A DNA stretch of 6,845 nt from an uncultured Paracoccaceae bacterium (GCA_937900975.1 CALCPC010000550.1:1-6845); one strand, 5' to 3'; positions 1 through 6,146 are shown, counted from the stretch's first letter. Notes: generated by a model not told the origin, from the letters alone. Translations and numbers: made by a program.

Positions 1-113
1 AGCAGATGTGCGCGCTCACCCTATATCCCACCGGCGCGGCATTTGCGCACGGCGTCGGCCTGACGGCTATCGCCAAAGCGTCATCGCAAAGCGCAGGGCA
101 AAGCCGCACCTCC
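1..113. other. Noncoding edge beyond lon
   Basis: No supported gene is seen here. Open frames crossing this stretch on the plus strand are antisense to lon. The hexamer CAAAGC occurs three times (74-79, 87-92, 99-104) at 12-13-nt steps, which is probably chance. In many proteobacteria hupB follows lon, and it would lie off the left edge on the minus strand; nothing visible confirms this. Confidence 0.4.
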
Positions 114-147
114 GGGGCATCCTGGCCTTTCCAAACCAGAATGCCCC
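114..147 (-). terminator. Strong hairpin just after the natural lon stop
   Basis: On the minus strand, arms GGGGCATTCTGG and CCAGGATGCCCC form a 12-bp stem with one G-T wobble and a 10-nt loop. It starts 8 nt past the TAG at 156-158. Position and strength fit a lon transcript 3' end. There is no T-run after it, so it may act with Rho or as a 3'-end stabiliser. The T-G pair is a wobble only in minus-strand RNA and a C-A mismatch on the other strand, which favours minus-strand function. Confidence 0.5.
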
Positions 148-155
148 GCAGATGG

Positions 156-323
156 CTAGTGCGTCGCGGCGCCGGCGGCCCCGAGATCGGCGCTTTTCGC
201 GGCCGCGGCGGCCTGTGCAGCCTCCTCAGCGGCCTCATCCCACTCAATCGCCGTGGGCATTTCGGTCAGCGCGGTGGCCAACACCTCCGTCACATCGGCC
301 ACGGGAAGGATCGTCAGCCCATA
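156..323 (-). pseudogene. lon: Stranded 3' end of lon beyond the premature stop
   Basis: After the TAA at 324-326 the same reading frame stays open for 55 codons to a TAG at 156-158. It reads GLTILPVADVTEVLATAL, then an Ala/Glu-rich end finishing GAAGAATH. This matches the last strand, last helix and acidic/alanine tail of alphaproteobacterial Lon; E. coli Lon has LDIHPVKRIEEVLTLAL at the same place. With these codons the intact protein would be 804 residues, the usual length. The tail has no further stop and no frameshift, so the interruption is recent or is a sequence error. No start codon or ribosome binding site suggests separate translation. Confidence 0.85.
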
Positions 324-2570
324 TTAGACGATATCGGGGTTGTCGCGGAGGTCCTTGACGTTGTCTTTCGGGATAAGCACCGTCGTGATCCCACCGCGCA
401 ACGCCGCCAGAAGCTTTTCCTTCAGCCCGCCGATGGGCAAAACGTTGCCGCGCAACGTCACCTCGCCCGTCATCGCCACGTCACGCCGCACCGGGATCCC
501 GGTCAAGACCGAGACGATCGACGTCACCATCGCGATCCCCGCCGAGGGCCCGTCCTTCGGTGTGGCGCCCTCGGGCACATGGACGTGAATGTCGATCTTC
601 TCGAACTGCGGCGGCTTCACGCCGAGATCGGGGCTTTTGGAACGGACATAGGAACTGGCCGCGTCGATGCTTTCCTTCATCACATCGCCCAGCTTGCCGG
701 TCGTCTTCATCCGCCCCTTACCGGGCAGTTTCAGCGCCTCGATCGACAGAAGATCGCCGCCAACCTCGGTCCAGGCCAGACCTGTGGTTACGCCGACGCT
801 GTCTTCGTCCTCCGCCAGCCCATATTTGAACCGCTTGACGCCCAAAAGCTCCTCTAGGTTTTCCGGTGTGACAACAAGTGTCTCCACCTCTTTCTTCACG
901 ATCTTCGTCACCGCTTTGCGCGCCAGCTTGGCCAGCTCCCGCTCCAGGTTCCGAACGCCGGCTTCGCGGGTGTAGTACCGGATGATGTCGGTCAAGGCGG
1001 CATCGGTCAGCTCGAACTCACCGGCCTTCAGGCCATGGCCCTTTAGCTGCTTGTCCAAAAGATGCTGACGCGCGATCTCTCGCTTTTCGTCCTCGGTGTA
1101 GCCCGAAAGACTGATGATCTCCATTCGGTCCAGCAAAGGCCGCGGCATGTTGTAGGAGATTGCGGTCGTGATGAACATCACGTTGGAGAGGTCGTACTCC
1201 ACCTCCAGGTAATGGTCCATGAACGTGCTGTTCTGCTCTGGATCCAGAACCTCCAGCATCGCCGACGCGGGATCGCCCCGGAAATCCTGGCCCATTTTGT
1301 CGATTTCATCGAGCAGGATCAGCGGGTTAACCGTCTTGGCCTTTTTCATCGATTGGATAATCTTGCCCGGCATGGAGCCAATGTAAGTCCGGCGGTGGCC
1401 CCGGATCTCGGATTCGTCGCGCACACCGCCAAGGCTGATGCGAATGAACTCCCGATTTGTGGCCCGCGCGACGGATTTGCCAAGGCTGGTCTTGCCGCCG
1501 CCCGGCGGCCCGACAAGGCACAAGATCGGGCCGCGCAGCTTCGTGCTGCGCTGTTGGACCGCCAGATACTCGACGATCCGCTCCTTCACCTTCTCAAGCC
1601 CATAGTGATCCTTGTCGAGGATCTTCTCGGCGTTGGGCAGATCTTTCTTGATGCGGCTGCGTTTGCCCCAAGGGATCGACAGCATCCAGTCCAGATAGTT
1701 GCGAACCACCGTCGCCTCGGCCGACATCGGGCTCATATTGCGCAGCTTTTTCAGCTCCGCCTCGGCCTTTTCGTTCGCCTCTTTGGACAGTTTCGTCTCT
1801 TCGATCTTGCGCTCGTATTCACTGGCGTCGTCGCTGCCGTCGCCGCCCTCGCCCAACTCCCGCTGGATCGCCTTCATCTGCTCGTTCAGATAATACTCGC
1901 GCTGGGTCCGCTCCATCTGCGTCTTGACCCGGCTTTTGATCTTTTTCTCGACGCGGCGGACGGACATTTCCCCCTGCATGAGGCCATAGATCTTCTCCAG
2001 CCGTTCGCCCACGTCGAACGTCTCCAGAAGGTCCTGTTTTTCCTCAAGCTTCACGCCAAGATGGCCGGCGACCGTATCGGCCAGCTTCGACGCGCCCTCC
2101 GTCTCGGCGACAGCGCTGACGGCCTCTTCGGGGACGTTTTTATTGAGCTTTGAGTAGCGCTCAAACTCCTCGCTGATCGAGCCTGCGAGCGCGGTCACGG
2201 TCTCTTCGTCGCCGGGCGTCTCTTCGATCAGCGCGGCCTCAGCCTCAAAAAACGCGTCATTGTCGATGAACCGCTCGCTCCGCGCGCGTTGACGGCCTTC
2301 GACCAGCACTTTGACAGTGCCATCGGGCAGTTTAAGCAGTTGCAGGACATTGGCGACAACGCCGATGCGGTAGATCCCATCTTCGGTCGGATCCTCCTCA
2401 CTCGGGTCCATCTGGCTCGACAACAGGATCTGCTTGTCGTCGCGCATCACCTCTTCCAACGCTTGAACCGATTTTTCGCGCCCGACGAAAAGCGGCACGA
2501 TCATCTGTGGAAACACCACGATATCGCGCAGCGGCAGGACGGGATGGGTGATGCTGCTCTGATCTGTCAT
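324..2570 (-). CDS. lon: ATP-dependent protease Lon (LonA type), C-terminus cut by an in-frame stop
   Basis: Lon is a cytoplasmic AAA+ serine protease that degrades misfolded and regulatory proteins. The 748-residue product shows the family layout: an N-terminal substrate-binding domain (about 9-200, starting [15 protein letters not shown]), a coiled-coil linker (about 200-300), an AAA+ module with Walker A GPPGGGKT at 354-361 and Walker B LLDEID with D421/E422, Arg482 in DRME and sensor-2 Arg540, then the protease domain with catalytic Ser676 in PKDGPSAG and Lys719 in GGLKEK. The ATG at 2570 is preceded by AAGGA six bases upstream. Oddities: Walker A has Gly358 where Val is usual; sensor-1 Asn (E. 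coli N473) is Ile471; and a TAA at 324-326 ends the frame about 55 codons before the expected C-terminus. The family is certain. Whether this product is active is not, because the missing segment normally completes the protease domain. Confidence 0.93.
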   Translation of the reverse strand: MTDQSSITHPVLPLRDIVVFPQMIVPLFVGREKSVQALEEVMRDDKQILLSSQMDPSEEDPTEDGIYRIGVVANVLQLLKLPDGTVKVLVEGRQRARSERFIDNDAFFEAEAALIEETPGDEETVTALAGSISEEFERYSKLNKNVPEEAVSAVAETEGASKLADTVAGHLGVKLEEKQDLLETFDVGERLEKIYGLMQGEMSVRRVEKKIKSRVKTQMERTQREYYLNEQMKAIQRELGEGGDGSDDASEYERKIEETKLSKEANEKAEAELKKLRNMSPMSAEATVVRNYLDWMLSIPWGKRSRIKKDLPNAEKILDKDHYGLEKVKERIVEYLAVQQRSTKLRGPILCLVGPPGGGKTSLGKSVARATNREFIRISLGGVRDESEIRGHRRTYIGSMPGKIIQSMKKAKTVNPLILLDEIDKMGQDFRGDPASAMLEVLDPEQNSTFMDHYLEVEYDLSNVMFITTAISYNMPRPLLDRMEIISLSGYTEDEKREIARQHLLDKQLKGHGLKAGEFELTDAALTDIIRYYTREAGVRNLERELAKLARKAVTKIVKKEVETLVVTPENLEELLGVKRFKYGLAEDEDSVGVTTGLAWTEVGGDLLSIEALKLPGKGRMKTTGKLGDVMKESIDAASSYVRSKSPDLGVKPPQFEKIDIHVHVPEGATPKDGPSAGIAMVTSIVSVLTGIPVRRDVAMTGEVTLRGNVLPIGGLKEKLLAALRGGITTVLIPKDNVKDLRDNPDIV

Positions 2571-2632
2571 AAGTCTTCCTTACCTCTGCAAGGTCTCACG
2601 GCCCCGAACGTCGGCAGCGCGTGCGCCTCCAT
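2567..2632 (-). CDS. Possible 21-codon leader ORF overlapping the lon start
   Basis: An ATG at 2632 opens a 21-residue frame ([20 protein letters not shown] plus Leu). Its TGA overlaps the lon ATG in the arrangement ATGA (2570-2567). Such overlap allows translational coupling. There is no clear Shine-Dalgarno before it, and it would begin almost at the predicted transcript start. It is listed as a possibility only. Confidence 0.15.
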   Translation of the reverse strand: MEAHALPTFGAVRPCRGKEDL

Positions 2633-2640
2633 TGAACTTT

Positions 2641-2672
2641 AGAAGGTGGACCTCCCACCCCCGGCTTTCAAG
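2641..2672 (-). promoter_or_regulatory. Candidate RpoH (sigma-32) heat-shock promoter of lon
   Basis: On the minus strand a CTTGAAA box (2672-2666), the sigma-32 -35 consensus, is followed after 16 nt by CCACCTTCT (2649-2641), a fair match to the C-rich heat-shock -10 box. The predicted transcript would begin near 2633 and have a leader of about 60 nt. lon is a classical heat-shock gene, which supports the reading. The spacing is at the long end and the -10 is imperfect. Confidence 0.5.
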
Positions 2673-2715
2673 CGGGGCACTTTCGCAAACCTAGGCGCGT
2701 CCGCGCGGGAATGGC

Positions 2716-2737
2716 AACCGAGATTGGTAAATCGGTT
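2716..2737 (-). terminator. Weak hairpin after tgt
   Basis: About 20 nt beyond the tgt stop, AACCGA and TCGGTT form a 6-bp stem with a 10-nt loop. No T-run follows. It could slow or end tgt transcripts before the lon promoter, or be incidental. Confidence 0.25.
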
Positions 2738-2756
2738 AATCCCCGCACCGCCCCCG

Positions 2757-3884
2757 TCACAGCGCATCAATGTCCCCGCCCCGATAGGCGGCTTCGAAGG
2801 CGGCTGCATAGGCGGCCAGCGTACCGGCAGAGATCGCGGCGCGCAGCCCGGACATCAACTCCTGATAATAATGGAGGTTGTGCCAAGTCAGCAGCATCGA
2901 GGCGATGATCTCGCCAGACCGGAAGACGTGGTGCAAATAAGCACGCGAATAGGCGCGGCAGGCCGGGCATGTGCACTCGGCATCCAGCGGACGCGGGTCG
3001 TCGGCATGCCGGGCGTTCTTGATGTTGACCGGCCCCCGTCGGGTCAACGCCTGGCCCGTCCGGCCAGAGCGCGACGGCAAGACGCAGTCGAACATGTCGA
3101 TGCCGCGCACGACCGCGCCGACAAGATCGTCGGGCTTGCCCACCCCCATCAGATACCGCGGCTTGTCGGCGGGCAATTGCCCCGGCGCGTAGTCCAGGAC
3201 GCCGAACATCGCCGCCTGCCCCTCCCCCACCGCCAGACCGCCGACAGCATAGCCATCGAACCCGATTGCCCGCAGCGCCTCGGCCGAGGCGGCGCGCAAA
3301 TCGGGCTCTAGCCCCCCCTGCTGGATCCCGAAAAGCGCATGCCCCGGCCGGTCGCCAAACGCATCGCGAGAGCGCGCGGCCCAGCGCATCGACAAGGTCA
3401 TGCTTTCCGCGATCCGCTCTCTCGGCGCGGGCAGCGCGGGGCATTCGTCAAAGCACATCACAATGTCAGAGCCGAGCAGGCGCTGGATCTCCATCGAACT
3501 CTCAGGCGACAGCATATGCCGCGATCCATCGATGTGGGAGCGGAAGGTCACGCCCTCCTCGGTCAGTTTGCGCAGATCGGCGAGGCTCATCACCTGGAAG
3601 CCGCCGGAATCGGTAAGGATCGGCCGCTCCCAATTCATAAAGGCGTGCAACCCGCCAAGCCGGGCCACCCGCTCTGCCCCGGGGCGCAGCATTAGGTGAT
3701 AAGTGTTGCCAAGCAGAATGTCGGCACCGGTCTGGCGCACGCTTTCGGGCAGCATCGCCTTGACCGTGGCGGCGGTCCCGACGGGCATGAAGGCGGGCGT
3801 GCGGAGCGCGCCCCGCGGCGGCACCAACTGGCCTTGTCGCGCCGCGCCGTCCCGCGCCTCGATCCTGAACTCTACCTTTTGCAT
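2757..3884 (-). CDS. tgt: Queuine/preQ1 tRNA-guanine transglycosylase
   Basis: Tgt swaps guanine-34 for preQ1 in tRNAs with GUN anticodons, a late step of queuosine synthesis. The 375-residue protein has the usual bacterial length and TIM-barrel motifs: catalytic Asp92 in DSGGFQVMS, Asp146 in MCFDEC, Gln188-Gln189 in FGIQQGG, GGLAVGE at 215-221, and nucleophile Asp266 in [11 protein letters not shown]. The zinc site is complete: Cys304, Cys306, Cys309 and His335. Val219 and Cys148 are the residues typical of bacterial, preQ1-using enzymes rather than eukaryotic queuine enzymes. The ATG at 3884 has GAGGG a few bases upstream. Compared with the Zymomonas enzyme, residue 96 is Phe instead of Tyr106, a conservative change in the base-stacking position. 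The gene lies upstream of lon on the same strand but is separated by 186 nt with its own lon promoter, so co-transcription is not required. It looks intact. Confidence 0.97.
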   Translation of the reverse strand: MQKVEFRIEARDGAARQGQLVPPRGALRTPAFMPVGTAATVKAMLPESVRQTGADILLGNTYHLMLRPGAERVARLGGLHAFMNWERPILTDSGGFQVMSLADLRKLTEEGVTFRSHIDGSRHMLSPESSMEIQRLLGSDIVMCFDECPALPAPRERIAESMTLSMRWAARSRDAFGDRPGHALFGIQQGGLEPDLRAASAEALRAIGFDGYAVGGLAVGEGQAAMFGVLDYAPGQLPADKPRYLMGVGKPDDLVGAVVRGIDMFDCVLPSRSGRTGQALTRRGPVNIKNARHADDPRPLDAECTCPACRAYSRAYLHHVFRSGEIIASMLLTWHNLHYYQELMSGLRAAISAGTLAAYAAAFEAAYRGGDIDAL

Positions 3885-3972
3885 CTGGCCCTCAGCACGC
3901 CGCCCTATCCCCTGTGCTCGCCACAGACGCCCCCTGCACTATAACCATTTCCCAGGGCACGAAAGGATTGCG
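3885..3972. promoter_or_regulatory. Divergent promoter region between tgt and the DUF3592-like gene
   Basis: This 88-nt gap separates two outward-facing genes and must hold start signals for at least the plus-strand gene. The only AT-rich island, near 3938-3950, reads CTATAACC on the plus strand and GGTTATAG on the minus strand, so it could be a -10 box in either direction. No convincing -35 box is seen. The plus gene has a good ribosome binding site, GAAAGGA at 3961-3967. Confidence 0.35.
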
Positions 3973-4434
3973 ATGGCGCTCGACAAACCGATTGGGCTTG
4001 CCCTTATCCTGGGTGGGATCGGCATCTTCGCCTATAATGCCCCGATCGCCTATAATGGCTATCGGATCCAGACTGCCGGCTATGAAACGCAAGGCGTTGT
4101 GACAGACCGCAGCGTCGACGTGATCGGCGGCTCGGCCAGCAGCAACTTCAACATGTTCAACGTGCTTTTCGATCTGTCGCGCGACCGGTCCTTTACGGTG
4201 CGATACACAGCCGGCGATACCACCGTTTCGACCGAAGCGCCGGTGTCGCGCGGGCTTTTTAGGGAAACCGAGCGGGGGGACACGATCCCGATCATGGCGC
4301 TGGCCGAAGAGCCCGCGCTTGTGGACGCGGAGCCTTGGGGGCATCTTAAGCACGCGGCCGGGCGGTTTTTCGTCGGTACCCTGTTTCTTCTCGTCGGCTA
4401 TGTGCTGGCCTTTGTTGTGGCAGGACGAGACTAG
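3973..4434 (+). CDS. Two-helix membrane protein, DUF3592-like
   Basis: The product has 153 residues. It has a hydrophobic helix at about 7-23 (IGLALILGGIGIFAY), a soluble middle of about 105 residues rich in predicted beta strands, and a second helix at about 131-149. The middle contains YETQGVVTDRSVDV, VLFDLSRDRSFTVRYTAGD and a Gly-Asp turn before TIPI, the arrangement typical of DUF3592: two membrane helices flanking a small beta domain outside the cytoplasm. The start is the ATG at 3973, five bases after GAAAGGA; the frame is open further upstream but that part is antisense to tgt. No enzyme residues are evident and no function is known. It is the first of two plus-strand genes, with 147 nt before sufT, so probably a separate transcript. 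The family call is by pattern and could be wrong; the membrane topology is clearer. Confidence 0.8.
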   Translation: MALDKPIGLALILGGIGIFAYNAPIAYNGYRIQTAGYETQGVVTDRSVDVIGGSASSNFNMFNVLFDLSRDRSFTVRYTAGDTTVSTEAPVSRGLFRETERGDTIPIMALAEEPALVDAEPWGHLKHAAGRFFVGTLFLLVGYVLAFVVAGRD

Positions 4435-4447
4435 GCTTGGCCGTCGC

Positions 4448-4469
4448 AGCCGTTTCCGGCGCAAACGCT
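4448..4469 (+). terminator. Weak stem-loop after the DUF3592-like gene
   Basis: AGC-C-GTTT and AAACGCT pair as a 7-bp stem with one bulged base and a loop CCGGCGC, about 14 nt past the stop. There is no T-run, so the termination role is tentative. Confidence 0.25.
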
Positions 4470-4486
4470 GGCCTGCCGTGGCGCCC

Positions 4487-4502
4487 GATTGCCGCGGCAA
4501 TC
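4487..4502. repeat. Perfect 16-bp palindrome
   Basis: GATTGCCG followed directly by its reverse complement CGGCAATC. It lies 52 nt after the DUF3592-like stop and about 20 nt upstream of the candidate sufT -35 box. It could be a dimeric-regulator operator for sufT or, as RNA, a short hairpin with a CGCG loop. Confidence 0.5.
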
Positions 4503-4524
4503 CGCAAATCGCAACGCCCCCTGC

Positions 4525-4552
4525 TTTACCCGCCGCGCGCACTGCATATATA
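4525..4552 (+). promoter_or_regulatory. Candidate promoter of sufT
   Basis: TTTACC (4525-4530) and TATATA (4547-4552) lie 16 nt apart in the only AT-rich part of this gap. Transcription would start near 4559, leaving a leader of about 20 nt with the ribosome binding site GGGAGGGAG (4567-4575) before the ATG at 4582. Confidence 0.4.
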
Positions 4553-4581
4553 TCGGTGCGAGGAACGGGAGGGAGCGCGCG

Positions 4582-4941
4582 ATGAGCAGTGACCAGATGG
4601 TGGAGGGGACGCCCCTTATCAAACCGTCGACCACGGACCATCCGCTTTACGACAGTATCGTAGAGGCGTGCCGCTCGGTCTACGATCCGGAGATCCCGGT
4701 CAACATCTTCGACCTCGGCCTGATCTATACAATCGAGGTGTCGGAGGCGGGAGAGGTTGGCATCCTGATGTCGCTGACGGCGCCGGGCTGTCCCGTTGCG
4801 GGCGAGATGCCGGGTTGGGTCGCCGAAGCGGTGGAGCCATTGCCGGGCGTTCAATCCGTCAATGTCGCCCTGGTGTGGGAGCCGCAATGGGGCATGGACA
4901 TGATGTCCGACGCGGCCCGGCTCGAACTCGGCTTTATGTAA
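4582..4941 (+). CDS. sufT: SufT-type Fe-S cluster assembly factor (DUF59/MIP18 family)
   Basis: MIP18/DUF59 proteins help mature iron-sulfur proteins; bacterial members are often encoded with the SUF system. The 119-residue protein is essentially one DUF59 domain (about 20-110). Conserved blocks are YDPEIPVNIFDLGLIY at 34-49, SLTAPGCPVAGEMPGWV at 64-80 with the family's conserved Cys70, and VALVWEPQW at 95-103. A short N-terminal extension of about 20 residues precedes the domain, as in SUF-linked alphaproteobacterial members. The ATG at 4582 was chosen because GGGAGGGAG lies about six bases upstream and conservation begins after it. The gene appears monocistronic: no sufB, sufC, sufD, sufS or HesB/IscA-type gene lies in the window. 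A PaaD-like role is less likely without paa genes. Family is firm; the exact physiological client proteins are unknown. Confidence 0.9.
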   Translation: MSSDQMVEGTPLIKPSTTDHPLYDSIVEACRSVYDPEIPVNIFDLGLIYTIEVSEAGEVGILMSLTAPGCPVAGEMPGWVAEAVEPLPGVQSVNVALVWEPQWGMDMMSDAARLELGFM

Positions 4942-4946
4942 GATCG

Positions 4947-4964
4947 AGGCCCCAAGCCGGGCCT
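4947..4964 (+). terminator. Hairpin just after sufT
   Basis: AGGCCC and GGGCCT form a 6-bp stem with loop CAAGCC, starting 6 nt past the sufT stop. Only two T residues follow, so intrinsic termination would be weak. Confidence 0.35.
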
Positions 4965-5067
4965 TGCTGGAAACCGTTCACGCTGACGCGCCAGCGGTTT
5001 GCGACCTCCGACCTTGGCCAAAAGCCGCGACCGCCGCAGGTTTTGGGACTGTCAGCAGACTGTGCGG

Positions 5068-5099
5068 AACCGGCAAGCGGGCATGGCGCCCGCCCGGTT
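5068..5099. repeat. Strong 12-bp inverted repeat
   Basis: Outer arms AACCGG/CCGGTT and inner arms GCGGGC/GCCCGC stack into a 12-bp helix, interrupted only by CAA on the 5' side, with loop ATGGC. It is the most stable-looking structure in the sufT-to-Roadblock spacer. It could serve both convergent transcripts as a bidirectional 3'-end structure, but lacks T-runs. Confidence 0.55.
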
Positions 5100-5269
5100 G
5101 ACGGGGGGCACCGGATCGCTTGCGCGGCCGGCGCGTGGCCTTTCGGCGGAAAGTGAGCCCCGGGGTCAGTGCCAAACAACTGCGCCCGGACAGCGCGCAA
5201 CGCCGCGCGTGTCGCATATCCGGCCACCGGGTTGGGCGGTGTTGGCGACGGCGTCCTTGACCGGGCGCC

Positions 5270-5809
5270 CTAATATTCGATCCCGCGATAAAACCGCTTT
5301 TTCTTTTTCTCGGGCTTTTCCTCCGCCCTCACCGGCTGCTCTAACGACAGCGGCTCTTCCGGCTCTCGCGGCAAAAGATCCTCGGGTTCAAAGCGTTTGG
5401 CCCGAAGCGTTTTGGCACGCATGTCCGAAACCGCCCGTTCGGGCGGCGGCATGTCCTCAAGCAGCGTTTTGATCGGCTTCAAAAAGACGTTCACGCCCAC
5501 TTTCAGTTTGCGCATCTGCGCTTCGCGCAGGGGCTCAAGGATCAACAACAGCACCGCCTGTTCGATCCGACGGATCAAAAGCGACTGGTTCTCAAACTCA
5601 AACGCGATCGATTTCGCCCCGCCCGTGACCGTCTCGACCTCATCGATCATTGCAAAGGCCGAGATCGCAAGATCGGCGATATCGTCTTGGGGCAACACCG
5701 AATAGGGGCCGTCAAGATGCGCCACAACGCCCCCCTCATGGACCAACACGGCCGCCAGAACGCCGTCGACCTTGGTTGCGATTTTCTCAAGCGTCGCCTC
5801 AATCGACAT
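5270..5809 (-). CDS. Roadblock/LC7-like protein with charged C-terminal tail
   Basis: The product has 179 residues. The first 118 or so fit a Roadblock/LC7 fold: helix 1-16, a strand pair at about 17-33 (VLAAVLVHEGGVVAHLDG), helix 42-62, strands 66-93 (AKSIAFEFENQSLLIRRIEQ, then a hydrophobic VLLLILE strand) and a final helix 94-118. Roadblock proteins dimerise and usually regulate small Ras-like (MglA-type) GTPases; no GTPase is in the window. Residues 120-179 form a likely disordered tail rich in Pro, Glu, Arg and Lys, ending with KKKKRFYRGIEY. The ATG at 5809 is used because GGGGGAG lies about 8 nt upstream and the fold starts there; a start at 5857 would add 16 unrelated residues. It overlaps the upstream gene by 11 nt, implying translational coupling. 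No signal peptide or membrane helix. Fold assignment is by pattern; the cellular role is unknown. Confidence 0.8.
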   Translation of the reverse strand: MSIEATLEKIATKVDGVLAAVLVHEGGVVAHLDGPYSVLPQDDIADLAISAFAMIDEVETVTGGAKSIAFEFENQSLLIRRIEQAVLLLILEPLREAQMRKLKVGVNVFLKPIKTLLEDMPPPERAVSDMRAKTLRAKRFEPEDLLPREPEEPLSLEQPVRAEEKPEKKKKRFYRGIEY

Positions 5810-6146
5810 GGGACAGTCTCCCCCGCGCACGCGCACCCTTTTCGCGCACGACCACAACGTTCATGGCCTTCAGTCCCAGAATGGTAACGTCCCGCTCCTC
5901 CCCCTCGATGGCCATTTCGCGGCACTGCATCTCTTCGCCAAGGTGGTCGGCAAAGCTTGCGGCGATATCGATCAGGTTCGAGCAAACGGGAACCAGGTCG
6001 CTTTCCGCGGCGTTGCCGCCAAGCTCCTCGCCATAACGGGTGAAAAGAGCATAGCTTTCGACCCTGGGATCGGCCGCGATCTCTGCCAGGCCCTTACGCT
6101 CGGCCTCGGTCAGCATCGCCACAACGTCCCCTTGAATGTTGTCCAT
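5799..6146 (-). CDS. Small cytoplasmic protein, probably a second Roadblock-type fold
   Basis: The product has 115 residues, with no signal peptide or membrane helix. Predicted order is helix (about 9-26, VAMLTEAERKGLAEIAAD), strand pair (28-43, RVESYALFTRYGEELG), a long helix (48-73, ESDLVPVCSNLIDIAASFAD) and two strands (76-102, ending AMNVVVVREK). This matches a compact MglB-like Roadblock domain, though I do not recognise a named family. The ATG at 6146 is preferred over an upstream in-frame TTG (6152): GGAGGA sits 7 nt before the ATG but only about 1 nt before the TTG. The gene is first of a two-gene unit with the next Roadblock gene (11-nt overlap) and lies 126 nt after the deacetylase gene. 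A shared complex of the two products is plausible. The gene is very likely real; its fold is an inference. Confidence 0.75.
   Translation of the reverse strand: MDNIQGDVVAMLTEAERKGLAEIAADPRVESYALFTRYGEELGGNAAESDLVPVCSNLIDIAASFADHLGEEMQCREMAIEGEERDVTILGLKAMNVVVVREKGARARGRLSHVD

Larger units (their letters stand above)
4942..5269. other. 328-nt intergenic stretch, gene-free but hairpin-rich
   Basis: This lies between the convergent sufT and Roadblock genes. No open frame here has a good start, ribosome binding site or recognisable domain. It holds several inverted repeats besides the post-sufT hairpin: 4971-5000 (AAAC/GTTT closing CGCTG/CAGCG), 5068-5099 (12 bp with a 3-nt bulge), 5140-5153 (CTTTC/GAAAG, loop GGCG), 5189-5213 (GACA/TGTC closing CGCGC/GCGCG) and 5225-5241 (CACCG/CGGTG). 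GACTGT is directly repeated near 5049-5065. It does not match what I know of tmRNA, RNase P RNA, SRP RNA or 6S RNA. It may hold a structured small RNA, transcript ends, or only GC-rich spacer. Confidence 0.5.

Noticed and set aside
74..104. Three CAAAGC repeats, as a mini-array
   Set aside because: The unit is only 6 bp, spacing is uneven, and flanks do not match; it is not a CRISPR or a convincing regulator site.
324..326. Programmed stop-codon readthrough or a recoded amino acid at the lon TAA
   Set aside because: TAA is not used for selenocysteine or pyrrolysine, TAA followed by T is not a known leaky context, and no stimulatory structure is evident right after it. Mutation or sequence error is simpler.
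1062..2153. 363-codon plus-strand open frame antisense to lon
   Set aside because: It lies wholly inside a clear lon gene, has no recognisable domain, and long antisense frames are common in GC-rich DNA.
3892..4887. 331-codon minus-strand open frame opposite the DUF3592-like and sufT genes
   Set aside because: It is antisense to two well-supported genes, its composition is Arg/His-rich and low in hydrophobic core, and no domain is visible.
5101..5180. Possible RNase P RNA or tmRNA, suggested by GGAAAGTGAGCCCC
   Set aside because: The similarity to the RNase P GGAAAGTCC element is short and the other universal blocks (such as ACAGAA) are absent; no tmRNA tag or tRNA-like end is seen.
4934..5227. 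97-codon minus-strand frame in the sufT-to-Roadblock spacer, GTG start
   Set aside because: No Shine-Dalgarno before the GTG, no recognisable domain, and many Pro, Gly and Cys residues as in translated noncoding GC-rich DNA. It is kept as spacer.
4999..5472. 157-codon plus-strand frame running from the spacer into the Roadblock gene
   Set aside because: It is partly antisense to a supported gene, and its composition is typical of a shadow frame.
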